From the NCBI RefSeq assembly GCF_022369515.1, contig NZ_CP059724.1, positions 4,836,001 through 4,900,000 on the forward strand: 64,000 nt of DNA. Reading direction: 5' to 3'. This DNA is from Paenibacillus sp. 19GGS1-52 (GTDB lineage Bacteria > Bacillota > Bacilli > Paenibacillales > Paenibacillaceae). Positions 26,048 to 33,753 of this stretch are shown in pieces. Both the position numbers and the translations under genes were made by a program. Within the stretch, counting starts at the first letter, position 1. Each line of letters begins with the position of its first letter. The notes beneath the pieces are model-generated. The model ran no database searches, was not told the origin of the DNA, and saw only the letters and a list, made by a program, of their open reading frames with translations.

Positions 26048-27316
26048 ATGAATGGACAGATTTGGCTGCAAAAAAACACGGTAACAATCAATAGGCCTTT
26101 GCGAAAAAAGATTCAACAAGCGTATCTCCCCGGTCGTAAACAAGTGGAAATTCCAGTCATTATTCAATTCAAGCAAAAAATAACCTCAGTTGGGCTACGT
26201 GCCTTGCAGAAGCGATTAGGCCAACATAGCTTCCCCATTATCCGCCGTCTTCCCTTGCTTAATGCAGTATCGTCAAATGTTTCGGTAAAATGTCTGGAGC
26301 AGATGTGCAACTGCCATGAGGTTCAGAAAATATATTTGGATAGCATCAAAAAAACATCGCTTTATATTGCCACGCCTTCTATTGGTTCTACGGCTCTTCA
26401 AAGGAAAAAAGGGCTTACCGGAAAAGGGATTAACATCGCCATTCTCGACACTGGAGTATTTGCGCATCCCGATCTGACCCAGCCCGTGAACCGGATTATA
26501 GCCTTTAAGGATTATATCAATCACAGAAAACAGCCCTATGACGATAACGGCCATGGCACACACATTGCAGGGGATGCGGCAGGTAACGGTTGGATGAGTA
26601 AGGGGAAATATAGGGGGCCTGCCCCAGAAGCAGGAATCGTAAGTGTCAAGGTATTAGATAGTAACGGTTACGGGTATGATTCCACGATTATTAAAGGCAT
26701 TGAGTGGTGTATTACGCAGCGAAAGCGCTTAAAGCTGCGCATTCTTTCGCTGTCACTTGGCGGTCCTGTAAATTCCACTTGCGAAGATGATCCTCTATGT
26801 CAGGCTGTAGAAAAGGCTGTACAGGCCGGACTAATCGTCGTTATTGCAGCGGGAAATAGTGGCCCTGGACGGGGGACAATCGAGTCTCCCGGAAATAGTC
26901 CAGCAGCAATTACTGTCGGAGCGGTGGATGATCACCGTAGCCTTAGGCAAGCAGATGACCGTATAACCTGGTATTCCAGCCGCGGACCTACCCTTAGCGG
27001 GCAGAATAAACCGGACTTAGTCGCACCGGGGGAGACGATCATCTCGCTTCGGGCCCCCTGCTCTAGGCTGAATCGCGAACTTCCTTACCTGCGGATTGGC
27101 AAGGGTTACTTTGTGCTATCCGGTACCAGCATCTCAACGCCAATCGTCTCCGGTGCGGCTGCTCAATTGCTGCAGCATAATCCGTCTCTTTCACCTTCAC
27201 AGGTTAAAGCTTTACTTAAACGGAAGGCCTTTCGCCTAGGGCTTCAGTCCAACACAGCGGGAAGCGGCGAGATCAATGTGAGGTTTCTACTCAGATGCAC
27301 TAAAGCATCGGGATAA
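26048..27316 (+). CDS. Subtilisin-family (S8) serine protease, AprX-like
   Basis: The protein of about 422 residues carries a complete catalytic triad: Asp in INIAILDTGVFAHPDL, His in DDNGHGTHIAGDAAGNG, and Ser in VLSGTSISTPIVSGAAAQLL. An inhibitor-like propeptide region lies at about 20-105 (EIPVIIQFKQKITSVGLRAL). It lacks a Sec signal peptide, like the B. subtilis AprX intracellular protease (442 residues). ATG 26048 follows GGAGAGGTGA. The longer ORF from 25946 adds residues with no ribosome binding site. Its 3' end overlaps the convergent glycosyltransferase gene by about 30 bp. Confidence 0.85.
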   Translation: MNGQIWLQKNTVTINRPLRKKIQQAYLPGRKQVEIPVIIQFKQKITSVGLRALQKRLGQHSFPIIRRLPLLNAVSSNVSVKCLEQMCNCHEVQKIYLDSIKKTSLYIATPSIGSTALQRKKGLTGKGINIAILDTGVFAHPDLTQPVNRIIAFKDYINHRKQPYDDNGHGTHIAGDAAGNGWMSKGKYRGPAPEAGIVSVKVLDSNGYGYDSTIIKGIEWCITQRKRLKLRILSLSLGGPVNSTCEDDPLCQAVEKAVQAGLIVVIAAGNSGPGRGTIESPGNSPAAITVGAVDDHRSLRQADDRITWYSSRGPTLSGQNKPDLVAPGETIISLRAPCSRLNRELPYLRIGKGYFVLSGTSISTPIVSGAAAQLLQHNPSLSPSQVKALLKRKAFRLGLQSNTAGSGEINVRFLLRCTKASG

Positions 27317-28162
27317 TATCGTATTTAATGTATTCTGTTCATATTTTTTCATCCGTAAATTTGCCTCCAGTATCTTATGAGCCCATGCTAAACATTTTTG
27401 ATAGTGATCCAGTTCATGGACCCGGATCCGATAGTGACATAAATCTAAATGAATCTGATACTCCTCAAAGCTTGGATCTAACCCAAGTTGCCCAAACTGA
27501 AGTCTTCTGATTCTCTCAGCACTCTGTTCTTGCAAGCCTTGATAAACATTAGATACCTGGCCCGGATGCAGCCTGTAAATAAGCAGTACATTGGGAAGAT
27601 TAGCAAGTTGGGTAACCTCCCCCAAACGGTTCCATATCTCATAATCCTCGGCATGGGCATACGGAAGATACCTGATTCCATGAGCATCCACTACAGACCT
27701 CCGAAAAATTACAGTAGGGTGTATAAAAGTGCAATGAAATAACTGCCAGCATATAATTTCCTCGTGAGTCGTAGGTTTCTTCGTAATCATATCGCTACCC
27801 AATATTTGCGCCTGCCCGCCACAAACGCCAATATGCCAGTTAGCATCCATGTATGCTACTTGCTGTTCTATTCGATGAGGCAGAGAGATATCGTCACCGT
27901 CCATTCGTGCAACATACTCACCGGTGCATAACGAGAGGCCTTCGTTCAAAGATTTCACCAAACCTATATTAGTCCCATGAGCAGTCACTTTAATTCTGTT
28001 GTCGCTAATCCCCAGAATTTTCTCCAAGGTTCCATCCGTTGATCCATCATCAATAACAACTAATTCAAAGTCTTGATAAGTTTGCCGTAGAATACTATGA
28101 ATTGACTCTTCGATATAGGCTGCGGCGTTATATACAGGTAATAGTACCGATACTTTTTCCAC
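27287..28162 (-). CDS. Glycosyltransferase, GT2 family (GT-A fold)
   Basis: This protein of about 291 residues is a classic GT2 enzyme. It starts VSVLLPVYNAAAYIEESIHS, has VIDDGSTDGT for nucleotide binding, the DXD-like MDGDD in EYVARMDGDDISL, and the acceptor-side HAEDYEIWNRL (the ED motif). It likely adds a sugar to a surface polysaccharide or glycoprotein. The GTG at 28162 follows GGGGTGGG by about 7 nt. An ATG at 28201 would add 13 residues but has no ribosome binding site. It is divergent from the DUF1796 gene. Confidence 0.85.
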   Translation of the reverse strand: MEKVSVLLPVYNAAAYIEESIHSILRQTYQDFELVVIDDGSTDGTLEKILGISDNRIKVTAHGTNIGLVKSLNEGLSLCTGEYVARMDGDDISLPHRIEQQVAYMDANWHIGVCGGQAQILGSDMITKKPTTHEEIICWQLFHCTFIHPTVIFRRSVVDAHGIRYLPYAHAEDYEIWNRLGEVTQLANLPNVLLIYRLHPGQVSNVYQGLQEQSAERIRRLQFGQLGLDPSFEEYQIHLDLCHYRIRVHELDHYQKCLAWAHKILEANLRMKKYEQNTLNTILSRCFSASE

Positions 28163-28332
28163 TATTGTTCCCACCCCAATCTTAGGTACCGTGTATATCA
28201 TATTATGTATTTAAGTTTCGAATCGATATACATATCCGCCGCCTTCATCTAAATAAAAATAAGTTAAAGCGTCCAAACTCTTTCCCCCCGTTAATAATCT
28301 AATAATAGTAAAAAGTGCGGGAGGGAACCACT

Positions 28333-28962
28333 TTGAATTTAACAGAAATAAAGGGCACCTATGACGTAATATTCAGTTTAGGACACAATTGTCTAGTTGC
28401 AGATCAGTTGTCCCGTTCTATGTTAAGAACCGTAGGGGGTGTTTTGGATTGGGTGGAATCGCCGATTCTAGCAGGAGTAAGTAATCTATTACGCAATCAC
28501 TTCTTATACTTCATGGAACTCCCTAATCTCAGTATTACAGGTATCAATGACAAAGCAGGCTGTTATATCGTAAGAGATGCTGCCTACCATATTTTCTCCC
28601 ATCATGATTTCCCTTTAATTGAGAATACACCTGAGCAGCTTACGAGCTACCCTAAATTACAAGAAAAAATAAACCGCCGAGTTCCGCGGTTTCTGGAGAC
28701 ACTCCTCAACGCTGATAAGATATTATTTATTCGCACGGAAGGGACAATACATGAAACTAATGAGCTATTAGGCATATTACAGGGGATGGTAAAAGGAGAG
28801 TTTAATTTGCTTGTAATAAATCATGCCCCCGTAGATGGAATTATTGAAACCCCTTGGCCCTTTCATAATGTTTGCGCACTACAAATCCCGGAGGTTCCAG
28901 ATATGTTCTATGATAATGATCATCTTTGGAGGGTCTTATTGAGCGGATTAAGAATCAAGTAA
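28333..28962 (+). CDS. DUF1796 family putative cysteine peptidase
   Basis: The protein of about 209 residues has the family signature YDVIFSLGHNCLVADQLSRS with its conserved Cys, followed by GGVLDWVESP (usually PFDW) and a downstream HxxF/HHDFP segment. These mark DUF1796, a papain-like fold predicted to be a peptidase or transglutaminase-type enzyme. It is often found beside glycosyltransferases in Paenibacillus, as here (divergent GT2 gene). The start at TTG 28333 follows GGGAGGGA by 6 nt. The GTG at 28315 overlaps that site. Confidence 0.75.
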   Translation: MNLTEIKGTYDVIFSLGHNCLVADQLSRSMLRTVGGVLDWVESPILAGVSNLLRNHFLYFMELPNLSITGINDKAGCYIVRDAAYHIFSHHDFPLIENTPEQLTSYPKLQEKINRRVPRFLETLLNADKILFIRTEGTIHETNELLGILQGMVKGEFNLLVINHAPVDGIIETPWPFHNVCALQIPEVPDMFYDNDHLWRVLLSGLRIK

Positions 28963-29086
28963 GACTACAAACAGCGCTACTCAACATGCCGTTTATTCAA
29001 CGTTTGTGGTGGGTAGCTCTTACAGTCTGGGTAGTTGGAATAATTTAGAACGTTGGCAAAAGTACTGGAAGAGCATCTAAATTAGT

Positions 29087-31024
29087 TTACTTCCTATCCC
29101 CAAAAATCGTATATGAATTCCCCCTCTTCTTCGCTTGATACATAGAGTTATCCCCATATTTGATCAGTGTTTCCAGTTCATCAGTGTCTTCAGGAAATTG
29201 ACTAATTCCTAAGCTGATTCCCACCCTAATCTCATGCTTCTGAATCCAGAAGGGATCACGAAATGACAAGTTAATCCTGTTGGACAATTCAGCCAGAAAT
29301 TCCTTACAAAAGATCTCGATAATGGCGGTAAACTCGTCACCACCCAGACGAAAGATGGCTTGGCGAGCAGTTGTGACATTGCTGAAGTTCAGCGGTATGA
29401 ATGCAGTTCCATCTAACAGCAGGCGAATCCGGTTGGCAATCTCAATTAGCAGCAAGTCTCCAACTCCGTGGCCATATTCATCATTGACTGCTTTGAATCC
29501 ATCTATATCCATGTACATTAGGATAAATGACTGCCCTTCAGCGGCAAGTTGAGTCAGAATCTCATGGAAGGAGGTGCGATTGTATAAATCTGTCAACTGA
29601 TCAAATTGGGCTAACTGATATAGCCGAATCTCATTCTGCTTCTTGTTTTCAATCTCCAGTTCCAGCTTGGTGATCAGATTAATTGATTTAATAGCCGTAC
29701 TCAGATGACTGGCCAGTGACAAGTAATTTAGAATATCCAGATTGGAGAACTCAATGAGCATGAAGCCGAAATGATCGTCAGCAACATGAAGCAGTTCTGC
29801 TAAATAGGTAAATCTTCGACCCGCTGGAAAAAGAGAATTTCCCTGTCGTTCCTCAAACGTTATCGGAGCTTGGGATACCATGCCTCGACCTTCAGAAATT
29901 TCAAATTCCAAAATACAGTCCTTGAAATTCCGATTCTCAGAAGAATAACGGAATATCATCCCATTGGTAATTTTCAGCTTATCCATCCCTACCGTAAGCA
30001 CATGATATAAGTTCTTCTTATCGTATGAGGTCATAATCATCTGATCTATTTCTTCTATTAACAGGTGGTAATAATCTTTTTCCTCATTCTGTTTGGCAAG
30101 CTCGACTAACTCTTGTTCGAATTCTTCCATTCTTCGCTCCAGGTGACACCCGCAGGATTCCCGATATTCAATTCCGCCGGTAACAGCACTGATCAGTGTC
30201 GTTTCGCCCGTTCGTATATATTCCAGCAACCGCTCGGTGCCCTGGAAGGCAAGCTCTCTGGTAGGGTAATAAATACTAGTTATACTTGGCGATGCGTACC
30301 GCATACGTTGCCCATCCTCATAAGAACAAATAGCGATATCATCGGGAATATGGTACCCTCTTGATTTTAGCAGTATCTGAACGGTATATGCCTCCTCCAT
30401 TGTCATGGCGACAATAACATCGGGAACCCTCTTTCGTTCGTCCAGAAGAATAGAAACTGCGCGCTGAGCCCGCTCGTACATATTTAACCCTTTGAGTTCT
30501 GACTCACTGATATACAACTCGGGATCGAATAAACCATACTTATCTAATGTCCGTTTATAAATGTCATTTCTACCATCATAGGACCAGGGGCAAATGTACG
30601 CTATTTTTTGGTAACCGTGATGTCGAATCAAATGCTGAATCAGCTTCCGTAAATAATAGCCTCCATGCATAAAATTGCTTGGAATATCCTCAAGTTTCTG
30701 CCCAATACTAAACATAGGCACATTTACCATTTGCCTTAACCTGTCCAGGTTCTCACCTTGAACAGGAAGTGTCCAGCCGAGAAAAATCAATCCGTCAAGG
30801 TTAAATTCCTTTATTAAATCAGTAATCACAAGATGCTGTGACTCTACATGTAACAGCTCGTTAGCATTCATATAACCGAACCGAATCAGATTAGCACCGT
30901 ATGTCTCACAGGCATTAGCAACACCTTGAAACAGGTGGCTAACATTTTCATTCTTTAGCCAATTGTTTTCTGCCATTAGTCCAATAGTAATCCGTTTCAG
31001 GTTATTCGTCTCCCTTAATGTCAA
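29087..31024 (-). CDS. Diguanylate cyclase with a LacI-type ligand-binding sensor domain
   Basis: The 645-residue protein begins with a periplasmic-binding-protein-like LacI/GalR core (about 10-290) with no helix-turn-helix and no membrane segment: RITIGLMAENNW, the GLIFLGW region, then IPDDIAICSYEDG and the SITSIYYPTRELAFQGTERL effector segment. A GAF-like region (about 310-460) and a coiled linker follow. The C-terminal GGDEF domain begins QFDQLTDLYNRTSF and has the intact loop RLGGDEFTAII. It should couple a cytoplasmic small ligand, perhaps a sugar, to cyclic di-GMP. The TTG start at 31024 has no clear ribosome binding site. A CTG eight codons further in lies 9 nt after GGGAG, so the start is uncertain. 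Confidence 0.85.
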   Translation of the reverse strand: MTLRETNNLKRITIGLMAENNWLKNENVSHLFQGVANACETYGANLIRFGYMNANELLHVESQHLVITDLIKEFNLDGLIFLGWTLPVQGENLDRLRQMVNVPMFSIGQKLEDIPSNFMHGGYYLRKLIQHLIRHHGYQKIAYICPWSYDGRNDIYKRTLDKYGLFDPELYISESELKGLNMYERAQRAVSILLDERKRVPDVIVAMTMEEAYTVQILLKSRGYHIPDDIAICSYEDGQRMRYASPSITSIYYPTRELAFQGTERLLEYIRTGETTLISAVTGGIEYRESCGCHLERRMEEFEQELVELAKQNEEKDYYHLLIEEIDQMIMTSYDKKNLYHVLTVGMDKLKITNGMIFRYSSENRNFKDCILEFEISEGRGMVSQAPITFEERQGNSLFPAGRRFTYLAELLHVADDHFGFMLIEFSNLDILNYLSLASHLSTAIKSINLITKLELEIENKKQNEIRLYQLAQFDQLTDLYNRTSFHEILTQLAAEGQSFILMYMDIDGFKAVNDEYGHGVGDLLLIEIANRIRLLLDGTAFIPLNFSNVTTARQAIFRLGGDEFTAIIEIFCKEFLAELSNRINLSFRDPFWIQKHEIRVGISLGISQFPEDTDELETLIKYGDNSMYQAKKRGNSYTIFGDRK

Positions 31025-31180
31025 ATAGAGTCCAGAGTTAAGCGCTTTCTATTCTATAATTCTACAGTACAATTTCACAAAATAGAATAGTATCCATTTA
31101 TGCAAAAATAGAAAGACATTTCCCTTAAAATTTTATAGAATTAAAATCAAATAATATCTGCAAAGGAGTCTCTTGATAAA

Positions 31181-32272
31181 ATGGCAGAAAAAAAAGTAAC
31201 TTGGCTGGAGCTCTTCTATGACCTGTTGTTTGTAGCTGCTGTGTCCAAAGCGACTCATGTATTATTGCATGTCGAGCATGGCAGTATTTCAATAGAGCAT
31301 CTGGAAAAATTCATGCTTATTTTTATTCCGATTTGGTGGGCTTGGGTAGGACAAACTGTTTATAACAATCGATTCGGTCGAGATAGTACCACTCATCGGA
31401 TCTTTATGATTCTGCAATTATTTTTTGTTCTGATCATGACAGCCAGTCTGGATGCGGACTTTGACGCGAATTATGCACCTTTTTTAGTCGGCTATATAGG
31501 ATTGCGGGGCTTAACTGCCGTTCAGTATTTAGTGTCTGCCCGTAGGAGGGATACTAAACTTAGACAGGAAACCGCCATTTTTTTGGGAACCTACTTCTGG
31601 TTGGGGATTGTGATCTCTTGTTCCTCACTCTTTTTTGACTCTTGGGTCAGGTACTTGATTCTGTATGCTGGCATTGCTGTAGATATCATTGTACCTTTGA
31701 TCGGCCGAACCTATCTAATAAAAACACCTATCCATACTGCACATTTATTAGAACGGTTTGCTCTCTTTACGCTGATCCTGTTAGGTGAATCGGTAATAAG
31801 TATGCTCTCCGTCTTGCAGTCTGATAAATTCACAAGCTCATCCATTTTATTTGCTGCCTTGGCTTTTATATTAGTAATTGCAATCTGGTGGCAATACTTT
31901 GAGAATGTCGAGAAGCGCGTAGATAAGTCGAAACAAACGGCAGGGCAGACGATTATCTACGGGCATTTATTCATCTATTTTTCACTCAGCATGATTGCTG
32001 CTGCGATACAGCTCCTGTTTGTTGAGCAATTGGAGTATATCTTTATCCTTTGCTTCACTTTCGCCTCTGTTCTCATCTATTTCTTGTCGGTTATGTTTGT
32101 ATTTCATCAATATCGATTCCATCATCTCAAACTAAGCCTCAAAGTTTTTCTTTCCTTAACCGGAATGCTCTGTGCTTTATTCCTCTTGGATTTATTCATA
32201 ACTGCTTCCCCTCACCTCATATTAGGTGAAATCATGCTGTTTTTTATCGTTTTCGCTAAAGCAACGGCTTAG
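31181..32272 (+). CDS. Low-temperature-requirement A (LtrA) family membrane protein
   Basis: The 363-residue protein begins with the LtrA signature VTWLELFYDLLFVAAVSKAT and has about ten transmembrane helices. They include FIPIWWAWVGQTVYNNRF and the later LLERFALFTLILLGESVIS. The family was named from Listeria growth at low temperature, but its activity is unknown. AAGGAG precedes the ATG by 12 nt. It stands alone between the LacI-GGDEF gene and the alkaline phosphatase gene. Confidence 0.88.
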   Translation: MAEKKVTWLELFYDLLFVAAVSKATHVLLHVEHGSISIEHLEKFMLIFIPIWWAWVGQTVYNNRFGRDSTTHRIFMILQLFFVLIMTASLDADFDANYAPFLVGYIGLRGLTAVQYLVSARRRDTKLRQETAIFLGTYFWLGIVISCSSLFFDSWVRYLILYAGIAVDIIVPLIGRTYLIKTPIHTAHLLERFALFTLILLGESVISMLSVLQSDKFTSSSILFAALAFILVIAIWWQYFENVEKRVDKSKQTAGQTIIYGHLFIYFSLSMIAAAIQLLFVEQLEYIFILCFTFASVLIYFLSVMFVFHQYRFHHLKLSLKVFLSLTGMLCALFLLDLFITASPHLILGEIMLFFIVFAKATA

Positions 32273-32302
32273 TTGCACTAAATCATTGCATGCCGATCCA
32301 CA

Positions 32303-32339
32303 CAAAAAAGCATCTGCCCTTTGAATGGGCAGATGCAAT
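32303..32339 (-). terminator. Intrinsic terminator of the alkaline phosphatase gene
   Basis: A perfect 10-bp stem (GCATCTGCCC and its complement) with a 7-nt loop has a T-run on the minus strand only, so it serves the phosphatase gene. It may also impede the convergent ltrA transcript. Confidence 0.85.
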
Positions 32340-32354
32340 AGGTGGAGATGTAGG

Positions 32355-33620
32355 TTATTTCACTTTATATCCTAGCGACTGCATAAGCTTCGTGAATACT
32401 TCAGTATTTTCGTAAACTCCAGTAAACAACTCAGAGTTTCTACCCATTGCTGTGATAGGAATATCAACCGCCGTATGTCCCGAGGTTGTCCAATCTACAA
32501 CAAAGTTGAGCTTGGAGTTGGCAATGGCGAACGGACCATCTTCTTTGGAAATCCCGTCACCGGACTCATCATCAGCGTTAACTTCTTCAATAGAGAAGCC
32601 ACCCGTTTCATGATCGGCAAGCACGAGGACTAGTGTGTCTGGATTCTTTTTAGCAAAATCCTTAGCGACTTGAACCGATTTATCCAGCTCCTGGCCCGCT
32701 TTAATCGTCATTTTGGCGTTGTTTTGGTGGGCAAATTCGTCCGTGCCTTCTTCTTCAACCATCAGGAAAAAGCCATTTTTATTAGCAGCAAGTGTATCTA
32801 TCGCCTTTTTAGTCATTTCTGGCAGAGAGACAACCGGGTTATAAATGTCCCCTTCACCTTCTGGTTTTTGCTGGAACATTTCCTCATTTGCAAACAGCCC
32901 CAGCAGCTTGCCGCCTTTTGCTTTTTGCATATCGGTCTTGTTCGTCACATAACTGTATCCTAATTGTTTAGCTTTGGTTATGAGATTGCCCTGTGTCCCT
33001 TTGCTTTTTTCCGTTGGATCTTCAGCAGGTTCATCCTTGAATTTACCAGGCTCTCCTGCCGGATACCAGAAATCCTCACCACCACCAAGGAGCACGTCAA
33101 TCTTGCTCTTGGTCAACAGCTGCAAGGCGATGTCACTTTGTTTAGAACGGTCTTCTACGTGTGCGCCAAATGCAGCACCCGTAGCATCGGTAACTTGGCT
33201 AGTCGTTACTACTCCAGTAGATTTCCCAGCGTCTTTAGCATATTCCATGATCGTTTTTACGGATTTTTTGTTAGCATCCATACCAATAGCTCCGTTATAC
33301 GTCTTCACTCCGCTGGCATACGCTGTAGCTGAAGCCGCCGAATCCGTCACCGGGATAGTAGAACTCGTATGAATTAATCCAAGGTATGGCATCGCATCCA
33401 TAGCCAGCTTCCCTTTTTCACCTACGGTCGCCAGGCGGATTGCATCGCGTTGGGCTGTTCCCATGCCATCACCGATAAACAGAATTACATTCTTCGTCTT
33501 TGCAGACGCCGCGTCTGCAGAATTTGATGCTTGAGTAGTGACTACGCTTGTAACCAAAAGTGCACTCGCTGCAGTAACCACCATCGCAGCTTTGAATCTA
33601 TTCTTGTTCTGTGATTTCAT
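32355..33620 (-). CDS. Secreted alkaline phosphatase, PhoA/PhoB family
   Basis: This 421-residue protein has a Sec signal peptide (residues 1-32, basic start then VVTAASALLVTSVVTTQA). The alkaline phosphatase core has FIGDGMGTAQRD (metal-binding Asp), VTDSAASATAYASG (nucleophilic Ser at DSAAS), VVTTSQVTDATGAAFGAH, EEEGTDEFAH and DHETGGF. All metal-binding and catalytic motifs are seen, and the length is that of the B. subtilis PhoA/PhoB enzymes. It frees phosphate from organic esters outside the cell. A Pho-box array lies upstream, and phoPR lie about 13 kb away in this window. Confidence 0.93.
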   Translation of the reverse strand: MKSQNKNRFKAAMVVTAASALLVTSVVTTQASNSADAASAKTKNVILFIGDGMGTAQRDAIRLATVGEKGKLAMDAMPYLGLIHTSSTIPVTDSAASATAYASGVKTYNGAIGMDANKKSVKTIMEYAKDAGKSTGVVTTSQVTDATGAAFGAHVEDRSKQSDIALQLLTKSKIDVLLGGGEDFWYPAGEPGKFKDEPAEDPTEKSKGTQGNLITKAKQLGYSYVTNKTDMQKAKGGKLLGLFANEEMFQQKPEGEGDIYNPVVSLPEMTKKAIDTLAANKNGFFLMVEEEGTDEFAHQNNAKMTIKAGQELDKSVQVAKDFAKKNPDTLVLVLADHETGGFSIEEVNADDESGDGISKEDGPFAIANSKLNFVVDWTTSGHTAVDIPITAMGRNSELFTGVYENTEVFTKLMQSLGYKVK

Positions 33621-33651
33621 ATATTCCCTCCTAAGGTATGTTTACTTCCTT

Positions 33652-33705
33652 ATAGTAATGTACATTCGTTAGGAGAATGTTTTCGTGATATATCAATAAT
33701 GTTAA
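33652..33705 (-). promoter_or_regulatory. Candidate PhoP-dependent promoter of the alkaline phosphatase gene
   Basis: On the minus strand the hexamers TTAACA (33700-33705), GATATA (33689-33694), AAAACA (33678-33683) and CTAACG (33667-33672) recur every 11 bp. A -10 box TACTAT (33652-33657) follows after 9 nt. B. subtilis PhoP binds direct repeats of TTWACA-like hexamers with 11-bp period, so this fits. There is no -35 box. The other strand of this gap drives the terpene cyclase gene. Confidence 0.65.
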
Positions 33706-33753
33706 TCCCTCAACCATATAATAATTAAAAATGACTTGGGAGGAACCAAGGGG

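Noticed and set aside
28988..29048. Short ORF MPFIQRLWWVALTVWVVGII as a small membrane protein
   Set aside because: No ribosome binding site, and the overlapping frame that ends at 29080 looks more coding-like.
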